Shown here piece after piece: positions 33,544-44,491 of a DNA stretch of 64,000 bases. Made by a program: the position numbers and the translations under genes. The DNA is from Floccularia luteovirens (taxonomy: Eukaryota > Basidiomycota > Agaricomycetes > Agaricales > Squamanitaceae), in contig VSJF01000002.1 of the NCBI GenBank assembly GCA_009739215.1, positions 1,488,001 through 1,552,000 of the forward strand, read 5' to 3'. Each line of letters starts with the position of its first letter. Position 1 is the stretch's first letter. Below the pieces are notes generated by a model, which was given only the letters and a program-made list of their open reading frames with translations, was not told where the DNA came from and searched no databases.

Positions 33544-35760
33544 TCATTGACCGCTTATGGACTGAACATTGTTCAATCCTGCCTTGGCTTCAATATCAGA
33601 GTTTTGATTCATGTCAACAACAGACGTAGCATCGTTCCTTGTAGTGAGTTCACTTGTATTGAGTTCATTCATCGTCAGTGAGGGAGGGTGGCTATTCGCG
33701 ATGTTTGTAGAAAGGCAGTCATCGATGGCTTGTGCTACTTCGGGAGAACCTCCGGGCATCCCATCTGGTGGGGGTGGCACCACAGAGAATGCAGGTTTGG
33801 TTCCTATCCAGGTTTGCCAATCGGAGCCACTCCAATAAGTCATCGTACCAGAAACCGATAGTGATCTTGAAACATTTCTACCGGCGGAAAAGAATGGGAT
33901 TGACATGCCATCTACAGTCAAGTTCAGAACTGGAGGTTGACTACTGGTTGATTAAACTCACGGATAACGATTGATGACAAGACCACAAAGGCAACAATGG
34001 GTTGCAAAAGTAGTCCCAATAAGTCAATCTGATTTTCTGGTGGGACATGTGGAGGGGGAAGTTTGTGAATAGCCAAGGTAGATACAAACACTGCTCCGAC
34101 CCCCATCTACTCTAGTCAGTAGTGTGTTGCTAATAGGATTATTGAGAACTCACAGGCCCTGTGTTCCAAATGCAATCAGATCGTGCCAGTCTCTTCGATA
34201 TAACAAAATGCTTACCAAAGTGTCCACTAAATAAAGCTTCCTTCCAACTCGATATTTCCGGGATCCATTTATACAAAATGAGCATCGCAGGGATACGGCG
34301 TAGAAACAGAATTCCAACAAACAAAAGGACCAATCTTACAGGACTAATGCCCAAGGATGGATTGTCGAAGGAATCAAAAGGAAGCCACGCCCCGATGTAC
34401 ACAAAACAGGCGCAGTTCAGAACCAGATCTATCACTGATGCGAATATTTCGCCTTCAACATGGTGACTGAATTCGCCATCCCAAGATATAGCCGAACCTG
34501 ATTTTCATTTTCATTGTGAGGGATATGTTGACAGAGAGTGTTTTATACAACCCACCTGCGGCGAATGCTGCCAAAAGATCATCGCTTCCCAAAGTGCCTA
34601 CTACCCCAGCGCAGAATATAGCGAGGGCGAGATACTGTGCAACATATGACTCGCGATTTATGTATCCCCTTGTATGGGAGAATTTCATTAACCACGAAAA
34701 TATATATCCTAAGCAACAAAAATAAGCATTACGTGATAACAGTGATAATTGCACTAACCTAAGAGAGCACCAATGATTATACCAAGAACAACTTGATCTA
34801 GGTGGATGTTATGTTGAACTCGAGAAAATCATTAGACAATAACGAACATAAAACCCCAATGAGAATCCAGTCTTTGAACGCCGAACGTGTGGAGGGGTCA
34901 ACGGTTAAAAAAAGGGACAAAGTCAGAAAAGGGTATGCCATTCCGTCATTAACAGCCGACTCGGCGGCTAATATGTGCCTGAGATTAACAGGAACATGTT
35001 TTTTGGCAAATTTACCTCCTGACGGTATTTGGGCATTGAGAGTAGGCATATGATATGGTACGTAAAGGACATACCAACGATGGCTGCACAGATAATTGGA
35101 TCTGTTGGCGTTAGGCATGCTGCCACTACAAGGCAGGATATAAAGTTAAATCGTGGGAATAGTGCTTGGAGTAGTCCTTATCAATGATATCAGTTAAAGC
35201 TCACAGCAGTCATTAAGCCATACGCACCAGCGACTACAACCCAGCCAAAGGCCATGGTAGGAACGACCATGGTTAATAGACCTTTTGCATGTTTCCACAA
35301 GTACGACTTCGGGAGCTCCACCCCGATGGCAAATAAACCAACAGCTAATACTATGCGCATAACCTCCAATGTGATAGCGTCTGATTGAATACTCCAAGAC
35401 CGTGGATCGAATATACCAGCAACATATGGACCCATGAGAATACCGAACGCAGTACCGAGCACGACTTCATTAACATAGAACTATGTAGTTGAAAGAGTCA
35501 GATATAATCATTGGTGAAGTTTCTTTTGAAAAACATCACCTGTTCTCTTACAAGAAGAGAAAACATAGAGAACTGGATAAGAAACATAGCTTAAAATTGA
35601 CTGGTTGGCGATATAAACAGTAGTAGAGTACTTGCAGCAACGACAAAGCCTCCTAAACATATATAACCTAGGCCTGGATCCGTAACCTGACATGAAGACG
35701 AGTGGGTGAATGTTATGACTGATGGTATGTAGCACGAACTTCCAAATGTTGTACAGTCAT
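33544..35760 (-). CDS. NHA1: Na+/H+ antiporter NHA1-like, copy A
   Basis: Plasma-membrane cation/proton antiporter (fungal NHA/SOD2 branch) that exports Na+ or K+ in exchange for H+. Start ATG 35760 (MTVQHLE), joined to VTDPGLGYICLGGFVVA, FSMFSLLVREQ and FYVNEVVLGTAFGILMGPYV. Conserved transport residues are in LTPTDPIICAAIVG, AAESAVNDGMAYPF and GSDDLLAAFAAGSAISW; the last holds the acidic pair. The core has about 12 hydrophobic segments. The gene contains a GC-AG intron (35573-35635, donor gcaagt) and a 5-nt exon GGCCT at 34154-34158 needed for HFG-P-MGVGAVF. The C-terminal tail is only about 125 residues, short compared with yeast Nha1, and ends SISGQ. All joins keep frame; total is near 545 residues. 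Confidence 0.9.
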
Positions 35761-36634
35761 GATCAGGCTAATACTGAAGAGGAGGGAGTAGTATGTTTAA
35801 TGCTAACTTTCAAAATACTTGGCGAACACAGGGACAAACAATCACCAAATCGAGCTTGGTGGGCCACTGTCATACCAATGCAAGCACTGAAGGTTCCTTA
35901 GCCGTTACTCCAAACTCTCCATCCCTTGCCATTGGATATTGAATTGTTACAACACATACATCGTATAGAATTACTACGTATTTTAATACCAGACCTATCT
36001 TGTTTCAGCTTGCTTGCATCTCATTTCGAATCAATTGAAGCGTCATTTGCTTCCCAAGGCGACAGATTCATGAATGGCAACAGTCTTCTGGAATGAAATC
36101 AAATAAAACTTTGTCAAAGTTAATGTACAGATAATTCATCTACCCAGGTACTTTTTTCTTGTGGTAGCGGATTTTGCCGTCCAGAGCGCCTCCTGACTAG
36201 CATGGCCTCACTTTGCTTACAGTATACTGTAACATAAGGCATGCTGAATTTGTTTTCTTAGTATGTAAAATGATTGGTCCGGTTGAATACAAGGGAAATA
36301 AGTGCTACTAATACCATTACCAATCATCAAGTAATCACCAAATCAAACTTGGAGGACAGTACAACCACAATTCTGGGTGCGGCATGGAAGACTTTGAAGC
36401 TTGAAGGTTCCTAATGTACACAACAATAGAATCAACATACCCGCATGAATTTTCGTAGCCTTGCCATTTTGTTACAGGACATTTCCAGGAATGCAGTACT
36501 ATATTGATATTGATAATTGTGAATTTCCAACCTCCATAACGCCTTGTACAATGTTGGAAATGTGTAATACCGGTAGTTAATATTTGTTTTGCTGAACCAT
36601 CCAAATTCTGTTGCCCAAGGACAACAAACAAATG
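35761..36634. promoter_or_regulatory. Upstream region of NHA1 copy A / 3' flank of copy B
   Basis: About 870 bases without a gene. The right part (36412-36634) is the duplicated 3' flank of copy B. The left part (35761-36125) is the duplicated promoter of copy A. About 285 bases in between (36126-36411) are unique, except for one partial copy of the aatcaccaaatc element at 36338. An open frame at 36335-36631 (-) is matched by 33205-33540 in the other unit, but it is only duplicated 3' flank. Confidence 0.6.
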
Positions 36635-38825
36635 TCATTGGCCACTGGTGCCGTTCAATTCTGCCCCGGCTTCAACATCAAAGTTTTGATGCATGTCCAC
36701 AACTGACGCACCGTCGTTCCTGGTATTAAGTTCATTTGTCATGGATAGAGGAGGGTAGTTACTCGACATGTTTGTAGAAGGGTTGCCATCAATGGCTTGT
36801 GCTATTTCGAGAGAACCTCCGACCATTCCAACTGGTGGGGGTGGCGTTACAGAAAGTGTGGTATTGGTTTTTATCTGGGTTTGCCCATCGGGGCCACCCA
36901 AATAAGTCGTACCAGAAATCGATAGTGATCTTGAAAAGCTTTTACCAGCGGAAAAGAATGGGATTGACAACCCATCTACAGTCAAAGTTCAGAACTGGAG
37001 GCTGATTACTGGTTGATGAAACTCACGGATAACGATTGACGATAGGACTGTAAAGGCAACGATGGGCTGCAAAAGCAGGCCCAATAAGTCACTCTGATTT
37101 TCTGGTGGGTTATGCGGAGGAGGAAGTTTGTGAACAGCCAAAGTAGATACGAAAACTGCTCCAACCCCCATCTACTCTGATCAGTGTTCTGTCATTAATA
37201 GGAATATTGAGAACTCACAGGCCCTATGTTGCAAGGATAACCAGATCATGCCAGTCTCTTCGATATAATAAGATACTTACCAAAGTGTCCACTAAACAAG
37301 GCTTCCTTCCAACTCGATATTTCCGGGATCCATTTATACAAAATGAGAATCGCAGGGATACGGCGTAGAAACAGAATTCCAACAAACAAAAGGACCAATC
37401 TTACAGGACTAATACCCAAAGATGGATTGTCGAAGGATTCAAAGGGAAGCCACGCCCCGATGTACACAAAACAGGCGCAGTTCAGAACCAGATCTATCAC
37501 TGATGCGAATATTTCGCCTTCAACATGGTGACTGAATTCGCCATCCCAAGATATAGCCGAACCTGATTTTCATTTTCATTGTGAGAGATATGTTGACTGA
37601 AAGTGTTGTATACCCACCTGCGGCGAATGCTGCCAAAAGATCATCGCTGCCCAAAGAGCTTACTACCCCAACGCAGAATATAGCTAAGGTGAGATACTGT
37701 GCGACATATGACTCGCGATTGATGAACCCCCTTTGGTGAGAGATTTTCATTAACCACGAAAATGTATATCCTTAATAAAAGTAAGCATAACATAATAGTA
37801 ATAAGAAAGGAAATTCCACCAACCCAAGAGTGCACCAATGATTATGCCAAGAACAACTTGATCTGGTCAAAATGTTACGACAATTTCTGGAAGACCTTGA
37901 GATAATAACGAACATAAAACCCCAATGAGAATCCAGTCTTTGATCGCCGAACGTGTGGAGGGGTCAACGGTCAGAAAAAGGGATAAAGTCAGAAAAGGGT
38001 ATGCCATTCCGTCATTAGCAGCCGACTCGGCGGCTAATATGTGCCTGAGATTAACAGGAACATGTTTTTTGGCAAATTTACCTCCTGAAGGTATTTGGGC
38101 ATTGAGAGTAGGCATATGGTATGGTACGTAAAGGACATACCAACGATGGCTGCACAGATAATTGGATCTGTTGGCGTTAGGCATGCTGCAACTACAAGGC
38201 AAGATATAAAGTTAAATCGTGGGAATAGTGCTTGGAGTAGTCCTTATCAACGTCATCAGTTAAAGGCTCACAATGATCATTAATTAGTGATACGTACCGG
38301 CGACTACAACCCAGCCAATGGCCATGGTAGGAACGACCATGGTTAACAGGCCTTTTACATGTTTCCACATGTATGCCTTTGGGAGCTCTACTCCAATGGC
38401 AAATAAACCAACAGCTAATACTATGCGCATAACCTCCAATGTGATAGCGTCTGATTGAATACTCCAAGACCGTGGATCGAATATACCAGCAACATATGGA
38501 CCCATAAGAATACCGAAAGCAGTACCCAGTACGACTTCATTAACATAGAACTATGTAGTTGAAAGAGTCAGATATGATCACTGATGGTGAACTTTCGTTC
38601 AAAAAACATCACCTGTTCTCTTACAAGAAGAGAAAACATAGAGAACTGTATAAATAAAGAATTGACCATTTGGCGATATATACAGTATACAAGTACTTGC
38701 AGCAACGACAAAGCCTCCTAAACATATATAACCTAGGCCTGGATCCGTAACCTGGCATGAAGACAGGTTGGTAAACGTTATGACTGATAGTACGTAACAC
38801 AAACTTCCAAGAGTTGTACTGTCAT
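36635..38825 (-). CDS. NHA1: Na+/H+ antiporter NHA1-like, copy B
   Basis: Second member of the tandem pair, same strand and same exon pattern as copy A. Start ATG 38825 (MTVQLLE). It keeps the transport motifs LTPTDPIICAAIVG, AAESAANDGMAYPF and GSDDLLAAFAAGSAISW. It also shares the GC-AG intron (38646-38700) and the 5-nt exon at 37219-37223. Differences are concentrated in the hydrophilic tail (from HGLSIPFFSAG to the stop at 36635), which has several substitutions and small deletions, and in introns. No frame break was found, so both copies look functional. Tandem ENA/NHA-type duplications commonly alter salt tolerance dosage; here the tails may have diverged in regulation. The gene is divergent from the AFI1-like gene. 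Confidence 0.9.
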
Positions 38826-39358
38826 GATTAGGATGACACTGAAGTGGAGGGGAGTGGATTTGATGCTAACTTTGAAAACAGGGTATTTTAAAATGATTCG
38901 GCTGAGTCGGGGGGAGATAATCACCAAATCGAGCTTGGTGGGCCACAGTTATGCCAATACTGGAGGTTCCTTACCCACTCACATGTTTCTCCAAAATTTC
39001 CATCCCTTGTCATTGAATAGTTACGACATTAAACAAAACATCGTGTAGAATTACTACGGATTTCAAAATAACCAACCTATCTCGTTTCAGCTGGCTTGTA
39101 TCTCATTTCCAAACAATCGAAGCGCCATTTACTTTGCAAGACGACAAACTCATTGCAGTCTCCTGGATTGGTGGGATTGAATGGAACTTTGTCAACGTTA
39201 GCCACTGCACACGTGGACGTGGTTGACAATTTTATTTCGTGATAATATTATCTAATCATGCAAATTATGTAAATTACGGTTATATAACATAGCTTTCGAC
39301 CGTCCGACGCGTCGTTCATAAACTTCAGAGTAGTGGAGTCTCCTTCCTTGCCTCTATA
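38826..39358. promoter_or_regulatory. Divergent region between NHA1 copy B and AFI1-like gene
   Basis: About 530 bases. The portion up to about 39204 is the duplicated NHA1 upstream sequence, including the third aatcaccaaatc element at 38925. The final 150 bases, with an AT-rich stretch and then pyrimidine-rich sequence, are unique and probably hold the AFI1-like promoter. Confidence 0.55.
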
Positions 39359-42300
39359 ATGGGTGATGGGAACCACTGCTCATTTGTGCTCCTTGCAGAG
39401 TTTGACATCACCCAAGGAAGTCAGGTAAAATATCAATTTCCACAACCTTTAGGTGTCAATGAAGAGTACGTGGTCAAGAAAGCTGCATTCACATCGTTCT
39501 CATCAGAGGAACTAAAGGATCCTTGCCACGTCCATGCTGCCGGATGGAGCAGAGTCCCAGCTGGATGATTGGACCGTGTTCTTTCTCAATCAGACCCCGT
39601 CTAATACTATCTCACCTGTGCTTGCACTGGAATCCCCCGAAATGAAAGCACCTGCACTGCCTGGAGAAGCGGATTCAGTCGGTAGTGGTGATAAGCAGGA
39701 GCTGTTATGTGTTTTGAATCTTGTCCGTACAAAACACGACAGAACATTAGACAGGTCCGTTCAGTCACATCTCATTTAAAAAGTAGAGATGATGGAACTT
39801 TACAATGTGTTTCACTAGAGGTGCTAGGGTCCTGGCGCTTGCGATTTGTACACGACACCCGTTCATACAAATCTTCAAGGTAGTTGAACAGCTACTTCAA
39901 AACGTTATTTTTCTAACACTTCCATTGACAGCCTTTTCTCCTTATGGCACTCGATGATTACTTGCTGAATCCATCTCAAGATTGCCTTGCACGACTATTC
40001 GACGCAGTCAACTCCCTAGATCTTTCTGGAGCACCAGTACTGACGCGTTATGAAAAGCTTGTCATGCGTTCTTCGGAAAGGAAAGACATCTTCGCGGAAA
40101 AGTTTACCCAACCACCAAAGCCTACCTTCATTGGTACCAACGGGTCTGGAACAAGAAGTGTCACACACCACAAACCAAACAACTCGACCGAATCATACTC
40201 TAGCTTCGAAGAAGGTATACTACTGCGCAGCAGAGAACGAGAACGGGTACAAGATGAAAACCGCGTACGAAGAAGGGACACAATGCGTCTGAGGGAAGCA
40301 GCTGAAATGGATAATACTACAACGAGTCCTCCAACCCAACAAGGTCCAGCTCAGATGCGGTTATCACCATCTGATTCGTCCTTTTCATTGGGAGGAAGTG
40401 CAGTTTGGGTTGGTGACGAAAGTGGATTAGATTTGCCTGCGGGAAAAGATGCTGGAGACACGAACAGTGTTGGGTCACCGACTGGCAGTAACGCAATAGC
40501 GAGCAACTCGCGTGCACGAAGCTCTACGGATGCTTCCTCGTCCTCCTCGCAAGCGCATGGCCGAGATCAGAATTATCGGCCTATTGGAACTCTCGATCCT
40601 CATTTACGTCAAGGGATGGTGAAGGATACCCATTTTTATAATACTTCTGTGGCTGTACAAAGATCACCAACTTCCGATAAAAATGCCCTTAGCAACATTT
40701 CCTGAGGAGGTTGGCGACGTACGTGGCTCTCAATATGATTCGAAGATGATTCACAGTATTAATTTATGCATAGTACTCTCTGATTAACCTGGTAAAGGTT
40801 TTTTCATCACACCAAATGGTTTCTGGCCCTATGCACCCCCACTTGCATACAAATGGACTACAAACGCATCCAATAATTATTCTATTTAATGCCTTAGTGA
40901 CCGGGAAACGGGTCATATTCCTGGGGCATAAAAGGCCGGCTGGAGAAGTGTCAAGTTTCGTTCTTTCTGCTTGTGCACTCGCCTCTGGTTGTGGAGCAGT
41001 GCTTAGAGGGTTCATTGAACGCTCGTTTCCATATGCTAGCTTAACTAATAGGGAAGAATGGGAGTCTGTGTAAGTTTTTTGTGAGCCTTTAGGTTGTGCG
41101 TACAATCTCATTATCGGATAGGCCAGCCTACATAGCTGGTGTCACTAATCCTATCTTCGAAACGTCTGGCGCATGGGATCTGCTTTTAGACATTGGATCG
41201 GGTTCTGTCACTGTTGCTAAAGATATTCTCAAAAATTACCCTCCCATCACACCCTTTGGGATTGGGGTCCCGATTATATCGCGGTCAGGGACTCTGAAGG
41301 CGGAATCATCAATTGGTAGTGAAGACGACTTGGGACGGCTTTCGAGAGAAGGCTCGAAAACGGATTTCGCAGCAAAGGATTCTACTAATGCAGACAAAAT
41401 CTTCATAGATGACGTTCGCTTCTTTTAACATTTACCGTGGTTTTTCATTGATCAATTTCTTCTCAGATTCGTACTGCAATCGAAGATCATTTCGGCGAAA
41501 GCCTGGTACGTATGCGATTCACAGAATATGTCATGCGGTTTGTGCGCCTTGCGTCACGTTATGAAGAGGAGACTACAGGGTCTACGAAGTTTGGGTATCC
41601 AAGTTCACTTTATAGTGAAGTGCCAGGTCGTCCTCCTGTGCTAGGTGGTGGAATTGTTTTTAGCGATGAAACAACATTTCTGAGAGAACGAGCTGTTAAT
41701 GCCTACCGTATTGAGGCTTGGCGGAAGACTAACAGCTATCAGTATCTGGTCATGGTGAGCTGCCGAAAGCAAAATAATTATATCTCCATCTTATGATGCT
41801 GGTACTAGGACTATGCAAAATTGCGTGTTAACCGGTCGATTAAAGGTATTGATGTGCTGCACCAACTCTTTCGACTTCGTCACGCAAAATCTTTGTCTGA
41901 TTCCGAGGTATACGCCATTATGCGCACCTTGGCGGATAGTGTGAAAACCTACGAACAAGTGGTGGAGGTAAATCTTGTGCAGAGCACTTCCGAGGCGACT
42001 GTACTTACACAAAGTTCCCTACTCAAGTTTTTAGCCTACATACCTCATGGCGGCGGGCTATTGTACCTTGGATTTTGTCTCTTCCATCAAACGGAGGCAG
42101 TACGAGAAGCAACGGTTGATTTATTCAATCAACTAAGGGCTTACCCTGTGGGCATTTTCTGTCGGTGTTTCCAATTTTCCGTTTTGACATGTATTCCGTT
42201 GTCAGGTTGGCATACTTTTTTTACAAGCGCTAAATCATTTTCAAAGGTATGCGTATGTCCGACAAGCACATGCACGAGAGAAGCGAATGTGGAACGGTCA

Positions 42301-42403
42301 ACAACAACAAGTTGAAGCATCGGTAACCAGTGTACCCGTCTCTTTCCCATCCAGAATGCATTCGAATTCGGCTGCTAGCGAACAGCTAAACGGAGTTTTT
42401 TGA
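39359..42403 (+). CDS. AFI1: AFI1-like DENN/SPA protein (Arf-interacting), one-base frame break
   Basis: The N-terminus (ATG 39359) reads HCSFVLLAEFDITQGSQVKY, then QFPQPLGVNEE, then after an intron MLPDGAESQLDDWTVFFLNQ. This is the typical docking domain of fungal Afi1. Next is a Ser-rich linker, then the SPA/DENN core: MPLATFPEEVGDYSLINLVK, HPIIILFNALVTGKRVIFLG, PAGEVSSFVLSACALASGCG, FIERSFPYASLTNREEWESV and PAYIAGVTNPIFETSGAWDL. It ends YPVGILFLQALNHFQRYAYV followed by a Gln-rich tail, TGA 42401-42403. Yeast Afi1 interacts with Arf3 at sites of polarised growth; DENN folds act on Rab or Arf GTPases. At 40679-40683 an A5 run must be read as A4 to connect the linker with the SPA domain, a likely overcall. 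Confidence 0.85.
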
Positions 42404-44491
42404 TATCCATTTTATTCTGTATATACTCTCCATCACTACACTAGCTCGGGTAGTTCTTGCTTGATAGTTGTTCCTTTCTTGTGTCCAACTCTGTATTACT
42501 ACCAATGAAACACATTTGTACTCTAGCCGTCTCGCCCGATACCAACATTCCCTAACGTTATGCCGTCGTAAGCTATCAAGTCCTACCACCTGGTCTTCCG
42601 GGATATGCATCATCAAGGGTTTCCACTTTTTGCGGGTTTGACAGTGTGCATAGCCGGCCCGGTTTAAAACATTGAAAAATTTGTATTGTTCGTAGTATGC
42701 GGCTGAGGCGGACTTTTGCCTTTATTGGGAAAGCAAACCTCCGCGGGATGTAAGATGCAAAAAGAAAGAGAACAACGCTTGCGAATGGTGCGTATAGCTA
42801 CGGACCGAATCATCACTGCTTGGACTACCGTGTGTCGATCCGATACGAGCGAGAATTAGTTTGGAGAGTCACTCATCTCGTGACGAACACATTGGGCACT
42901 GCCGAGGCGCTGCCAGGTTTCTCTGGGGAGAAATACGAGAGTAGAGTTATCAACTCGATAGTAATGAATCAGTAACACCCCACTAGAATCAAGATATCTA
43001 ACGTCCAGATCAAAGATGTCTGATTGCTGTAAAATCATATATCTTCAGCATCTGAGTCGTGCTATTTTTACACACAAGATGTTATTGTTTCAAACTCCGT
43101 GCAACGGAGGCAATTCATTTGTAGACTTCTTCAGCTTAACAAACACCCGCACAAAGCGTTATGAAGAGGTACAATGATAATCCTCCGGCAGTTGAATTGT
43201 TGATTATGTTCGGTCATTGCTTAAAGAGGGGTATTTTGTAGAATAAAGGGGTCACGGACATTTGTGGTAATCATGATTGAAATTTGAACCCGTAATTAGA
43301 ATTACTTCACAAAGCATTGTCAATGATAGAGGCTGCAGGTCCCATTTGAAACCCAGACCAAAACAGGCTGTAGACGGTGGCGGGAGCTGAGAGTAATTGT
43401 ACATTCTGGAACTTGCCCATGTGAGCACTCGTTTAGAAAGAGTTTCAGGATGCAGTTATCGGTACCGCTGGATACTCAGCAAAGAGTATATTTATATCAC
43501 ACCCCCAGCTGTCGATAGCTGAAAGAAAGTGCTGAACGCGTGATTCGAAAGGCTTGATGTGCAGTTGCCAGTGGATGGGTTTATGTAAGAATGGTGAAAC
43601 ACAGGGAAGTACTGGGTGAACATTCAAAGATGTGAGCCACACTAGCCACAAATGTATACAGTTGAAGAAGTGACGCAGTTCAGTTGCAGGGACGTTCTTG
43701 GGAACAATAGAGTGGCCTGCCAGGAACTGATAACCATCCCGGAGAAAGCAATAGATGGAACTACGTCAGAATGGGTCAGTAGGTAGAATATTAAGAAAAA
43801 AATGATGGCGGATGGTTGTCATGAAAGCAACAAGGGATGACTCGGAGTACAGGCAGCAAAGAAATACCTGGTGCTTGTTGATGAAGGATATTGTTCGGGC
43901 CGAGAGGAGGAAATGGAGAGTGATGAACGGGCTTAAAAGGCCGGGGTGGGAGCAGCGAGGCCAAGAAATAGAGAAGTTCACGTGAGGACCTGGGAAAAAG
44001 GAAGATAGCAACGAGCGTGTTAAAGTGATCAAGATATATGATATGTATCGTCGAGAGGCTGGTCAGCAAAAGGGATTATCGTCGAGAGACTAGTGACAGT
44101 GAAGGAGAGAAATGGCCGTACTTTGATCGGAACACTCCGAAAAGGTAGGACAAGCCCAGCCAGGAACAGTGCAGACAAACATAAAATAATACCGGCAAAC
44201 CATAAAAGGAAACATGACCCTGGGACCGTGTTCATCGCGTGACGCGATTTCTGGAGGGCTGTGCTGAACAAATCAAGTTTATTATTTCTTATACTACTCG
44301 TCCTATATATCTTCTGTCCTCTCTTCCTCCTCATCCTCCATTTCATGCATCGCCTCCCAATCCCTCTCTAGCCTATCCCGGATCCCCCTTTTTCTCATTT
44401 TTTTTTTCTTTCGCTCTCAACTCCCCGCCTCCAAGTTTATCCTTCCGCTTTCCCAAAAACAGCTTCCTGTATAATAATAATCATATCTATA
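42404..44491. other. 2.1-kb region without supported genes upstream of a Zn2Cys6 regulator
   Basis: The longest empty stretch of the window. Only short antisense open frames are present (for example 44029-44346 and 43766-44032 on the minus strand) and none shows splice logic or recognisable protein features. The last 200 bases before 44492 are strongly pyrimidine-rich on the plus strand, as in many fungal 5' leaders. The region probably serves as a long upstream control region for the transcription factor at 44492. Confidence 0.55.

Larger units (their letters stand above)
33320..39204. repeat. Tandem duplication of a 2.8-kb NHA1 unit
   Basis: Two direct units, about 33320-36125 and 36412-39204, each contain the NHA1 gene, its 3' flank and its upstream region. 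Similarity starts at taatgtacacaaca on the left. On the right it reaches the segments around 35940-36110 and 39018-39200 (for example tagaattactacg). Exons are almost identical, while introns and the hydrophilic C-terminal tail differ more, so the event is not very recent. A short element, aatcaccaaatc followed by cttgg, occurs three times (35849, 36338, 38925). Confidence 0.88.

Noticed and set aside
33320..39204. Transposon origin of the NHA1 repeat
   Set aside because: No terminal inverted repeats, target-site duplications or transposase-like frames are visible; a simple tandem duplication fits.
44029..44346. Minus-strand open frame with a hydrophobic stretch upstream of the Zn2Cys6 factor
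   Set aside because: It is partly the complement of the pyrimidine-rich leader, lacks splice structure or homology I recognise, and is better seen as upstream region.
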